DNA of 64,000 nt from Prinia subflava (taxonomy: Eukaryota > Chordata > Aves > Passeriformes > Cisticolidae): assembly GCF_021018805.1 (NCBI RefSeq), contig NW_026960609.1, forward strand, positions 2,108,001 through 2,172,000, written 5' to 3'. Position 1 is the first letter of the stretch. Every line of letters begins with the position of its first letter. Position numbers and translations under genes: made by a program. The notes under the pieces were generated by a model that saw only the letters and a list, made by a program, of their open reading frames with translations, made no database searches and had not been told where the DNA came from. Below are positions 1 through 11,988 of the stretch, in pieces.

Positions 1-3000
1 GACTTTTTTTATTTTTTAGCCCAATGTTTATTGTTGCAATGTTAAAAAAAAAGGTATGTTTGTTGCAATGTTAAATTTGGAGCTGTGATGGTGGAATGGT
101 GTTAGGATTGGTAATGCTGAATGTTACTAAGTGGTGAACAAAAACTGGCTCACTGCTTGAATTGTTCGATGAACTAATGAATGGTTAGGAGAGTTTTGTT
201 GAGTTTTGAGAATACTGAGCACATTGGAGGAGGAATAATAAGGGTGCATCTGTGAGCTTTTAGTAGTGTGGGACAAATAAAGCTTAGTTCTGGCTTTGGA
301 AGTGCTGCACAGTTCCCCTTCGGTCTTTCTACACTGACTTCAAAAACTCAGGTAAGGACCAATGCTCAGTAGTGCGGGTAACTTACAGCTGCATCTCTGG
401 GAATCTGTGACTTATTCTGCTGCTTGCAGACTGCTTGAACTGAGTGTGTAACATGCCGTGCCAGTCTCAATACACATAGCACCAGTGCCTGAGTTGTGTG
501 CTGTGAAGGCTTGGTGCTTGTTATTCTGATAATTTTCTCTTCTCTTAGTCCATAGCACGTTGAGAAGGGAATAGTGTCAGGAGAAGAGAAATATATGTAG
601 CTCGGCAATTCCTTGCCAGGGCTTTATTTTGTGCTGCCTTTATTCAGCCTCTTGCTGAGGGAAGGACAGGTAGCTGACAGTAGCAGCGTATGATCATGAG
701 CTGCATAGAAAGGGATGCAAAATAAAGGGATGTGCTGTGGAGTGCAGCTTGTTTGTTTGCAAGTGCTTGAGGGGTTGAGATTCAACAGGTAATTTTGTCC
801 ATATTTGCCAGTAGTAGGGATATAATGCATACTTCTTGCATTCTCTAAGGGTTAGAACTTTCAAAAAGCTAAATATTCTTTAATAATAAACTGCAATGAA
901 GGCCTCTGCTCAAGTGTGATGTTTTTGTTTGTTTTATAATTAAAAAATTAAAGTTTTCAAAGTAAGACTTCAATGCAAGAACTGGGGGTGAAAGGAGAGT
1001 GAAGCAGAGTGAAACCATGTCCCTCAGTGCCACATCTGCCCTATATTTTGTGGTTGATTCCTACAATAGAGCATGTTTTGTGAAGGGAAAGAAATGAGGA
1101 TTTTTCTTATGAGAAAGCTCTTTTTGGAGTTAGGGGGAGATTCAGATTCTCTGTGGTGAGTTCTGCAAATGGATCAGATGGTCATCTCCCCAGGTGGTCC
1201 TCATGTAGCTTATCTGGTGGTTTTGCCTAGTGGAAGGAAGAAAGGTGACTGTCATTGCTCTGGATGTTCAATTCCAACATTAACTGCTGTTCATGAGTAC
1301 CTGTTCCTACTTGGGCTTGGTCAAAAAGATGACTGACTGCTAGTAATAAAAGATTTCACTGAGTTTTTTTCAGATTTTTTTTTCATTACTTTTTAATGAA
1401 AGTTCAAGTTTTTGAACTCTAGACATGCCAGCTTTTCTGACTTGAGAGTACATTATGGCACTGCACCTCTTCACTAGTTACCAGTAAATTTGATCAAAGT
1501 AACCCCAAATCTGAAGACACAAGCATTGTTTAACAATCTCTCGAAGTAACTGACTCAAGTTCTTGTGAAAGCAGCTGTACGTGATGTGATCTGGACCTCT
1601 TGCAAGAGCTGTGTGCCAGTAGAACTGCTGATTTTCTTATCTTTGTGTGCATAGTAGAAGACTCTTAACAGATAGATTCAGTAATAGGCAATTTCAGGTT
1701 TCAACACAAAACATGAAAGAACCTTAGTTCTTACACAGTTAAGGCATGTTGATTTTCACCTCTAAGGTCTAGAGAGAGGGAGAGAAAAAACCAGATCTAG
1801 GTGTTGTAGATCTCTTGAAGTAGTAACTGAACTGTCCCTTTGTGTGATAAACACTCAGCACGTGAATAAACGATTTCATGAGAGGTTGCTGGTAAGCTTG
1901 CTCTGTTTCCCCAGTGATGGTGGGAGAGTCTTAGGGAGAACTCTGTGCCTGACTATTCAGTTATTAACACTCATGTATGCAGCAACTAAAACAGCACAAA
2001 ATGAAGAGGCCAAGCATCTAGGAGGGAAGATCTTGTCATTTCAGCTGGGATTAAAGCCTGTGTGCAGTGATCATGGCAAATTTTGCAACATGCCGTGTTA
2101 ATTTAGCCATAAGAGTCCCTGTTCTATGACTACATTAGTGAACACTGTTACAAGCTGTTTTCTTTGAAAATGTTGAATGCCCTCCCCTCCCCAAACCCAG
2201 TGCTTACCTCTGTTGCCTTTCTCATGGTCACTTTTTGAGAGAAGGTAGAAGGAGGTTCTGGTGAACAAAGTGGCAATTGCAAATAGGGCTGTAACTTCTG
2301 TCTCTGCATTAAGCATTCCCATCTGTTAGTTCTTTAATACTTCTCTCATATAATGTAAAACTACACTTAATGTAGTTTTTCTGGATAGTACATGTCATGC
2401 ACATTTTTTGCTGCTCTTAAGAGCATTTATATGCAAGTATAAAAACTCTGAACTGTGGTCTATTTGAGGTACTTGCGTAAAGCAGTATTTGAGTATACAC
2501 AAATGCAAAGTAAAGGCATGATCTGCTGTGGAACAAATAAATGTGCCACTAAGGGCAAGATCTCAAGTGTTGTAGAAAATACATGTGGAAATGTTTTAAG
2601 AGTTCATTACATAACTAGGGCATCTGATTATTGTTATTCAAATCTCTTCTCACAATAAAAGCCAAAAACTTGTAGAGGAGTCGTCTTTGTATGTTAGCAT
2701 CATCCCACTGTTCCACAGTGCAGTGTAAATCTCAAAGCAACACTGATGCAGCATTAGGTGCCTCACTCTTACTGGAAAGTTATTATTTCATCTAGTTTCA
2801 CTATGCTTTTCATTGAATTTAATGATATGAGCATAGGAAATTTTCCTTTTTTTTTTCCTTTTAGTAAAAAAATTCAGATTTGAAAATCTGAGGTGGATGT
2901 GTACATAAGGAAGCAGTCACTACAAATATTATTCTACCTTGTTGGTTATAATGCAGGATGATCTCCCTGGGCTTTCCTTTCTGTTTGTTACCTACTGTAG

Positions 3001-4509
3001 CTTGATAAGGAGAACCAGAATGGACTTCTGCAGGCTCCTTCCTTGAGCTCTATTTGTAGCCTGCAACCACAAGGACCATGAAGAAGCCAGCTGGACACTT
3101 AGAAATGTAGAAAAGGCTATTGGAACATAATCACACTGAGTTTCTTAAATCTGCTAAGATTACTCACCACTGCTAAAATTAGCTTTTGCCTAAGGTTTTG
3201 GAAACCAGGTGCTCTGAGGAAATGAAACTGGTGACCAGATAAAAGAGCAGTGTCAAGCAGTGGCTACAGCTGTCCCAGGTTGATGTCAACTGGCACAGGC
3301 GATGTGGGAATGTATTCTCACAACAGCTGTAGTGTTACTAGGGTCCCGTGGTGTGAATTGCATGTGGCAGTGCATGCTGGGAAAGATCGCTTTCCTTATT
3401 GGGGTTCCTTCTACGGTGTTGAAGGACATAGTGGTGATAGAAGCAGAAGATAAGGACTCTAGTGTGCTAGCTCTTTTTGTTTTCTTCAGCACTGGTGACT
3501 CATTTGTTGATCAAAACGTTAGTTCTCCTAAGTGCTGTGCATGCAAAATTAGTGCTTAAGTTTTACATCTAGATCATTGTCAAGTGTGTTCTAGTGGCTG
3601 TAGAACAGATCAGGAAGAGAGTAGCGAGGTGCAAATGACGCATCTGCTGTTTTAATTCAAAGTAATTGATTATTAGGACTCTAAGTTCCAAATCTTTGTA
3701 TAGTAATAATACTGCTTTTTCTGGATGCTTCCAGATACATTCAGTAACTTCTTGCAGAACAAAATAGAAAATCCTGTCCACCTTAATCATGCTTAGTTTG
3801 TTTTGAGGAGCATTCTTTTAGAAAAATTTGGGTGAGTTTTAGCTCTGTGTTATATGAAGTGATTGTGTTGGTGGCAGATTCTCCATCTGCTGGCAGGCGA
3901 CACTGTTAATTGTACTGGTGTCACTGTTGTTTTGACAGCTCTCTCAGCTGAAATGGTGAAATTATATAGGTTGCAAATGTATTGTTCTTATGTCTTACTT
4001 TGTTTCCTTTGAAAACGACGTAATTCATAGTTCCAGTTTAGAGTACAGCTAAAGAAAGCAGTGTCTTGAGGAGGAAGCAGCCTCTGCCAGGGTGGAGGAG
4101 GAAGGAGCATTGGAGGGAAGATTTGAGGCTCAAGAACTGTTGTTGATAAAAGGTTACTTGCATAGGCACAGAACAAACCCTGCCAGAAAGCACATCAGTA
4201 GGTGCCCACATATGCCTGGAAAGGAAATCGGGATCAACTATAAGAGAATGTAGTGGAGGTTCTCTGTGGTGTTGTCAGCTTTCTGCTTGCAGGCAAAATG
4301 CAGTGGTGCAGTGAATTTGAAATGGTAGGAACCTAAAAAGATTTTTTTTTGCATGCAGATGTCAAACGTCAAGCAGTTATCACAAGTTTATTGAAGATTG
4401 TTTTTAATGGGAGTATTAAATCTGTTATGCTTTGGTTGCTTTTTAGCTACCTGTAGTTCAGGCTTGTCCTCACTTTTTTTTCCCTCTCCATTTAATGCAA
4501 GTTGCTCAT
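1..4509. other. AT-rich intronic DNA
   Basis: No supportable gene, RNA or clear repeat was seen. Open frames are short, start at random and lack splice-site support. Given the tetraspanin exon further right, this is most simply host intron (probably TSPAN5 intron 1). Confidence 0.6.
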
Positions 4510-4861
4510 TGCAGGGGGATATGGGCCACTGAATAGCGAACCAATATGATTTCACCAGAAGCCGTTTATTGTTTACAATACAACTCCAATTATAGGTTCT
4601 AAGTCTCTGGCCCAGGTGGGCACACATCTCTTGGTTGGCTAAGTCACTTGTCCAAGAGGCAGGTACATCTCCTTTAGGACATCTAATTGGTCAAATGTCC
4701 ATCATCACATCGTGTCTTCTATATCTAGGGTTTACATTCTTTGTGGACAGTTTCTCAGGCTCTCTGGTCTCACTTCCATCCTGTTATTTTCCCAGCGACC
4801 TTGATGAATCCCTGAGAACCCTGAAAACAAGACTGCAGGTGGCTTGATAAGATTTCTCACA
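4510..4861 (-). mobile_element. Possible solo LTR, diverged
   Basis: Read on the minus strand, the segment begins TGTGAGAAAT, the same ten bases that open the E-family LTRs of this window. It holds an AATAAACGG polyadenylation-like signal (plus strand about 4563..4571) and ends in TGCA. No target-site duplication was found, so the ends and the identity are tentative. Confidence 0.4.
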
Positions 4862-7325
4862 AACAGTTTGGCTGGTGCATCAAAATGGCCTTTTACACAG
4901 ATGCATGGCTACAGCTCACTACAGGACTACATAGTCATTTTTACTTCCAAGTCAATTGCTGTATATCAGTAGTTATACAGTGAGCTTTATTTTATTCTTT
5001 GCTTCATTCCAGTGTATCATCATTCTTATACCATGTAAACCCCTGCATTTTAGCATTGTTTTGCAATCTGCTTTGACCTTTTTTTTAAATGCAACTGGCA
5101 TTTTTACCTTATACCTTAGAAATAGAGTTGAGTGATTAACCTGCAGAATAGCAAGCGTGATTTGAATTATGTAGACCTGAAATTTTTGGGGTATCTTTTT
5201 TAGGATTACACTAGTGTGTGATTTTTCTTTTGCTTGCACAGTGGCTAGTGCATGCATACTGCATGGAATAGGACAGGAAGGTTCTCTTACTTTTAGACCA
5301 GATTGTCTTCAGCAGAATTTCAGGGAAGAAGGAATTGGTGTTTTGAATTTGCTGCAGTGTAGATGACTTTATTGACATGTAGCCATGATCATGAATTAAG
5401 TGCATGGACATTGCCAAGAGAGGTTATGTGGCTTCTGTGCTGCCCTTTCACTTTTATTGGCTCTTGGTGGCACTCCACCCTACTGTGGGGACAGACAATC
5501 TTTGTGTTCTACCTGTACTTTGCACCTGGAGTGGTTGTGTTCATCTGTGTTCACTCATTCTCTTCTAGTGCTTCCTTAATTAGCTGAGAACACTGCATTC
5601 CTGCCCTTTTCCTAGGGATATGCTTTTCCTGAAAGGAAATTAAATGAAATGTAACCCTATGCTCCTGAAGCAGCAGATCGAAAACTTTTTGTTGCAGAGG
5701 TTCTTTTGCTTTTAGCTGACCCATGAATTTGAGTCTCTCTTCAGATATGGTTAGGTGTACTCCAGTTGCCCTCACTAGCCACTCCTTGCTGCTCATGCTT
5801 TCAGCAGAGCTCAAGGAAAGAAGCAGGACTACTGGGAAAAGTGATGTGATGGAACTTGTTTTTCATATTCAAGAACAGCAGAGCTACCAGCATATAAAAA
5901 GGCTTTTACAGTGAATGGGCTTTTCTCATCAGCTGGAGTAAGACTTTATCTTAACATTTTCTCATGGAAGCTGTTCTTCTCAGTGTGCTACAAGTTGCTT
6001 TATTGTGTGAGATGTATTGGCACTGATGCTGTTGAAGGCCTATTTTACATGACAGTATAATAGTAAATTTAGGTGAATGCTTTTAAAACCTTTCACAAGA
6101 GCTAAGATTCAACACTATAATTTTTCTTGGATTGTGTTTCAGAGAAATTATTTTCTACCTTCTTTGTATAATCTGTAGGGAAACAAAGCAATTTAAAGAT
6201 CAACAAACAGGAGCTCATCAAAATGCATCTATAGTAACTAGTGATAAATAATCTTTTTAACAATGAATTTGTTTCTGAATCTAAATATTGTTCCCTGGTA
6301 TTAAATTACTTGAACTGATTTTGTTCATATACTAGAAATATTGCTGTGCTCCAGTCCTATGCTTGTTAATCAAGGTGGAGTGTCTGTATCAGCCCTGTGA
6401 TGGAGCTTTTAATACAGAAGTCATGCAGCATCCACTTCCTTTTTGTCTTGAGTGGAGCTGTCCCAAGATGGCAGTCCTCAGACTTGCATCTGCTTTGCTG
6501 TATTGTGCCATCACTGGCCGGGCAGAGGCAGCAGGGAGGGAAATAGGCTTTCCCAAGAGGAGGTTAATTTAAAATATTTCAGAAATTATGCTTTTCCAGA
6601 AAGAGATTAACATGGGGAAACTTAGCAAAGGTGTTTGAAAAAAGTGTGCCAGTTTGCAGATGATCTTGTCTCTTTGTTTTTGTGTGTGGAAGTTTTTTTG
6701 CCTTGAAACTGGGCAGATCATGGCAGGTGGAATTATTTTAGCCCTTAGGTTACACAACTGTAAAATATTTGAAATATGTGTTTAGTACAGTTCTTAAGAT
6801 GTAACACTATGGAGCAGTGCTGGATTTTCAGTTATTCCCACTGTCCACCCCCCAGCTTCAATACTATTGATAGAATCATAAACATTTAATATATAATCAG
6901 TTTGGATTATGAAACTCTGCCTGATTAATTTGCCATTAGGTATTTTAAAGAGCTCTAACCAAAGAATGCTGAAGGTTGAGGAGGATTTAAAAAACTTCGT
7001 CCTCAACTTTTGCCATTCAATTTTCTCACTATTTGTGTGGTGAAGCCAAATACAAGCTTATTTGGATCTGGAAGGATGGAAAGAATTGATGGAGGTTTGC
7101 CAGAAGCATCTTTTAAGAGAGTAGATTTTCTGATAGGAAACTGGTCAGTCGGTCCAGTCCATGCTGCCCAGTGCTAGGCAGTAAATGGTCACCTGGGGCC
7201 AAGTGTCCCAGTGCTGCAGCCTGGCTGATTAAATTGGGCTGATACCAGGGGATTGCCATGAGGGAACACATCTGCATGGTCTGGAGTCAGGGAAGGGTAA
7301 AAGAAGCCACTCTGTGGGTCTGTTT
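4862..7325. other. Intronic DNA without recognised features
   Basis: AT-rich sequence with only short chance reading frames. No repeat with recognisable ends, RNA gene or exon was seen. Confidence 0.6.
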
Positions 7326-7330
7326 GCTAC

Positions 7331-8629
7331 TGTCTCGGTTTGAGGGGGAGGTGAATTTTCCAGGAAGTTGTAGGCAAACCAATCAGTGGTCATGTTTTAT
7401 GCTGGCACCTAGAGTAGCCACTAGGAGGTTTGGACATGCCTCTGAGAACACAAGGGGTTAAAAGCAAGGACTCCCAGAGAGTCTGCCTCTTGGGTTCTGG
7501 TTTTAGCAGAGAAACATCTTCGCCTCCTCCCCTGCTCAGCTTACAAGGCTGAGTGGGGGAGGGGAACCATGTGGCCGAGCTGAGGTAAGTTGGAGCCCCG
7601 GGGGGGGAAGAGAGTGAACAAGACTGGAGCTGAGCTGGCCCCATCTAGGATGGAGGGGTGGAAAACTGTGGAAGTGCCTTCCGTCCCCCCCCCCTCCGGG
7701 AGAAGGTGCCCAGCTGCGTGTGGGAGTTGTCGAGCCTGGGAGTGCCTGAGCCTGCAGCCCTGCCGGGAGCCAAGAACTGTTAACTCTTTCTGAGGCAGAA
7801 GGAAACTTTTCCCAGACATTGATTCTCATGGCTAGTGGTTTCAGAAGAGAGAGAGAGACAGCCGGGGACCGAGATGATAAAGGAAGATGAAAAGAATCCC
7901 AGATGGGCAGAGATGAAGAGGAGTGGCTTTTAGGCTGGACTTTTCTTGCATAATGTTAGCCATAGACTGAACTTGAGTCTCTTTTGAACATAAACTGCAT
8001 TTGGGTGGATGTAGCCGGCTCAACTTGCTGCAGTGGAGCAAATAGAGAAGAGAGGAAGAGGGTGTGGTAGCGCCCTCTGCTCTCAGAGAAGAAACTCTTG
8101 GCCTCAGGGGAAAGATGGGGAGAGCCCGGCATGCAAGCATCCTTAAAAAGAGCCCTATATGCAGCTTTAGCCCATGGACAGTGGTGAGAGCACTGGACAT
8201 TGAAAAGAGAGTGTCACCCTGGCAGACTTCTCCAGGTGGTGCCATGGGCAACATAGAAACACATAAAGGGTGGACCTGTGTTTTCTGAGGAGCAGTCTGT
8301 GGTGCAAGAGAGACTCCTCTCTCCCTTGCTGAACTGAAGATTAGTTTTTTTGATTGGTGATTGATTTAAAACCCAAGGTTTTAGTCTATAGAGGGTAATG
8401 TGTAAGGAGTAGAAATTGGGGGAGGAGAAGAAATGTTCTGGGAAGTTTTCATTTCTGTTTTTTTTTTCTTTTCTCTTTCTGTTCTTATGTAATGTAATAA
8501 AGTTTTGTTTTCTGTTTTCAAGTTTTAGGCCTCCTCTGCTCTGTTCCTGATCACATCCCACAGTAGTTGTTAGGGAAAAAACATATATTCATGGGTGCAT
8601 TAACATTTGGCCAGTGCTAACCCATGACA
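7331..8629 (+). mobile_element. Solo LTR A (1.3 kb, A/B/C family)
   Basis: It starts TGTC and ends TGACA, with the exact 5-bp TSD GCTAC at 7326..7330 and 8630..8634. Two further copies lie in the window (B at 42802 inverted, C at 61249), so the element is a real repeat family. An AATAAA signal is at about 8497 on the plus strand, which gives the orientation. At 1.3 kb it is long for an LTR. No internal retroviral sequence is attached, so this is a solo LTR left by LTR-LTR recombination. Antisense frames of up to 137 codons inside it have no recognisable domain. Confidence 0.9.
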
Positions 8630-8939
8630 GCTACCCAGCTCTGTATTTGACACAGCAGGAGTTGCTGGACTGAGCAGTAAGTGTGGGGTGAGCACTGTGT
8701 GGGCCTGTGCCATGCAGTGCCCAGTCAAAGAAACTGTAATATTTTGAGGCTTGGCTGGAAAGCACCGCAGGTGGCTTGAGGGGGCCTTGCTCACTGTGAC
8801 AAGCTCAGGGCCCAGGCAGCTCCTGCTCTGGCCTTGGGCTATGCCCTGCTAATTTCCTTTTATTCCTGCAGAACAAAAATGGTCTGCGTGCTGTTGCCAC
8901 ACACTGTCCTTCCTTCTCAAGTGAGTGGAGTGCTACTTT

Positions 8940-9010
8940 TAAAAATATTTATCACAGATTCTGTAAGTTGGAAGGGACCCACAAGAATCATAGAGCCCTG
9001 CTCTTAAGTG
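8940..9010 (-). repeat. CR1 LINE 3' fragment (short)
   Basis: The stretch with TTGGAAGGGACC just after a CACAGATTCTG-type block is the reversed 3' end typical of avian CR1 LINEs. It is short and diverged, and LTR M follows closely. Confidence 0.55.
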
Positions 9011-9029
9011 GATGGTCTACACGCTGATG

Positions 9030-9685
9030 TGTCCTAGGGTGACTTTATGATGCTTTTATCACCAATCGTCTGTTCTGTCTGTGCTGTATATTGAGTTCTG
9101 TGCCTTTAAGACTGGCTCTGAGAGCAAAGCAGGGAAAGAAGAAGCGCCAAGTTTGTTTTGAAAACAGCTCTCCTCCTGCACATTCCTCTCCGGACTGTAT
9201 TTGTCTGAAGCACAGACCGGCGCATGTGACAGAGATCTTTTTTTTGCTTTTTAGTTAGTTTAGCTAGATAGGGCAAAGAAGTTCCCTGGACTGGTTTTTT
9301 TTTTTTTTCCTTTTTATTGGGACTCTTTGAATCTATTCTGGACTGAAAACCCCAGAGAAGCACCGAGGGCTCGCACCTGCGGCCTACCGGGCCTGGACCT
9401 CCGGAGGGACTGGGACTGATAAAGAACTGAGTGAGCTGAGCCACCCACGGCAAGGATTTTTCTCAGGTTTACCATCTCTGTTCGGAGCAGCGAGAGGTTT
9501 TATGGTTTCGTATTATTCATTCTTTATGCTTGTGGACATTTTGTTGTTAAATAAATAGGGTTTTTTTCACTTTTCTCCGAGGAAGTTCTTTTCCCAGACT
9601 GGCTGGGGGGAGGGGCCTTTTAGGTTTGCTTTCCAGAGGGACCCTATTCAGAGGTTTCCTCCCAAATTTGTCCTAAACCCGGACA
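9030..9685 (+). mobile_element. Solo LTR M
   Basis: It begins TGTCCTAGGG and ends CCCGGACA, giving TGTCC/GGACA inverted termini. AATAAA lies near 9549, then a T-rich tract. The flanks are TGATG (9025..9029) and GGATG (9686..9690), a 5-bp TSD with one mismatch. The opening motif resembles a common avian LTR family, recalled rather than checked. No internal retroviral genes adjoin it. Confidence 0.75.
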
Positions 9686-10911
9686 GGATGGAACCCACAA
9701 GCTTTTTAGCACCACCTGTGTGGCTACACAAAGTGCTGTGAGGCACTCAGACTTGAAGCTGGTGAGTTGTAACAGTAATTCTCCCCAGTAGTGGCTAGCA
9801 TGTGTGGATCTGTACAAAATACCTTCTGTAAATCTTACCTAAAGGTTCCAGTCTTTGATTGTTGTTTCTTCTCATTTAGATATTTTTGGTTACATTGCAC
9901 ATCTTTTGTTTAAAGCCTTGGAGCAAATTTTCTGTAAGAGGCTTAATTTTGCAGGACTTGTTATCAGTTCTAACATGTTAATAAGTCAAGTATAGTGGCA
10001 AATCAACAATTTGTTCAATTTTTAATTAGGATTATTTTATATCTGACAGTTTTTTGTAATTGCCAGTCATTCTAAAATTTTTAAAAGTGAAATCAGATTG
10101 CTTTGCTCTTCCAGTTCCTGAGGTTATTGCTACTTCTGTGAGTACTTGGAAAGAGAGGCAGCCCACTTCAGCTAATTGTGTTGTAACTGTCCTAGTGGCT
10201 ATGACAAATTGTATTAACTCCTCTGTGTTTAAGGGAAATAATGAAAAGGAAACATAGATTTGATGCAAATGGCTGGCTTTATTTGGTAAAATGTGTTTTG
10301 ATTTAAACTTCCACTTGTTTTCAGCAGCACTGTTAGCTTGAGGTTTTGATGCACGGTTGTTTCTAAGGGCTTTTGAGCTGAGAGCTTTTACAGGGATGGG
10401 TAAAGGATTCTGTTTCATGTTTTATATTGTGTATATAATCTTGCTTCCTGAGAGCTCAGCTGGGTCTTCCATGCAGTTCCTCGATTCAGCACCTAATTTT
10501 GCTTTGTCTTGAGTTTATTGGGTTTTATTTGTTTGGGGTTTTTGTTGTGGGTTTTTTTTGTTATACTGGTATCTCAAAATAGCAATGCTTATTTGTGACT
10601 AGCCAACATAATTTGTGACTACTTGGAACTAATTTTTGAGAGGGAGGAGGAATGTATTGAGTTTTGCAGTCTTGGTCCTGTATCATGACCTACCAGTGGA
10701 CTGAAAGATGTTATTGCTGTGGGACAATTCTTGTACCATCATTATTTGAACTTTTGATGACCTCTTGTCAAGAACACAGGGGAAGTAAGGTGCTAAATGT
10801 GTTATCCCCTCCTCCTTCCTCTGTAATAATTCTGAATCCATTTGGTCCACATCTGCAATATGTATTGGAAAGAAAATGAATATATAGACCTTTGATCCTA
10901 TCCAAAAACCT
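9686..10911. other. Intronic DNA without recognised features
   Basis: AT-rich, with no supportable exon or repeat. The longest frame (10032..10418, minus strand) has no domain or codon signal. Confidence 0.55.
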
Positions 10912-11988
10912 TGCCGAGGCCGTCTCTACAGGTTAATAGATCTTAAAGGTCCAAGAACATTTTAAAGTCTTATACAAAGTTTTTATTACATGAAAGCATA
11001 TATCTGAAGGTGCGAGAGTCCTACATGAGCGGTCTTACAATCGGTTATGAGTATAAAGTCTTTAGAAAATAAAATACCAGTAAAGTAACAGTCAGAACAC
11101 AGAATTTAACACAGCATCACAGCCTCCGGGTAAAACAACCTCCAACTCCAGACCCCAAGCCAGGTTCTCGGCCGCAGGGTTGCAGTGGCAGGAAGGGGTC
11201 CCGAGGTCCCAAATCCCAAACAGGGTTCCCGGCCGCAGGGTCACAGTGGCAGGAAGGGGTCCCGGGGTCCCGAACCTGCGCAGAGTTCCCGACAGCCCCG
11301 AACAGAGTTCCGGGGCAAGCGCCACAAAGGGGAAAGGGAAAAGAGACCCCGGAGCCCTGATCCCAAGCGACAAAGACTACAATAGATGGTACCTTTAGAA
11401 TCCCATTTCGACTCCCTGGTAGGGCTCGTTCCTCAGGCTGCAGAAGGTGGAGGTTGGATCGATAGATTGGATTGATCCATCGATACCTCCACTTCTAACC
11501 CAGAGGCTTTTTATCTGTATGTTACAAATGCATATTCATACCTTTATCTACACACTACCCAATCTAGGTGCAATTCTCTAAGTTCGAAAAACTACAAAAA
11601 ACTATGAAAAGCAGTATCAAAAACCTACGCATATAGTATATCTATTAGTGCAAAAACTGTCATGCTAACGTAAAAATTCTATCTTATTGTGTGTAAAAAC
11701 TCTATCTTAGCATATGTGAGGAACTTTATCTTATTTGCGCAAAATTCATACCAAAAATTATAAACAGTACTCTATTTTTGTTATGTCTAAACTCTATCAC
11801 TAGGTCTGAAGCTCTATACTTCTACACTAACAATTAGGCACTTAGGGTATGTGAAGCCTAAAGCTGAAGCTTAAGTCTCTACTTTATGTGTGTGTGGCTT
11901 TATATATTTCAATTTTTCTAAAGGTTTTAATTCAATTCCTGCACTTCTCACTCCCTGTGGAGGATCCATGGAAACATGGACTCCATCT
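10912..11988 (-). mobile_element. LTR K1 (K family, inverted copy)
   Basis: This is homologous in reverse to LTR K2 (22948..24269). Both share the GC-rich block with repeated GGGACCCC-like units, the stretch with many short TATCTTA/CTATCTTA-like words, and the end CCTCGGCA. No clean TSD was found, and the 5' end (right side) differs from K2 after GGAGTCC, so that boundary is approximate. Confidence 0.75.

Noticed and set aside
7841..8254. 137-codon minus-strand frame
   Set aside because: It lies antisense within solo LTR A and has no domain. The frame is not kept in copies B and C.
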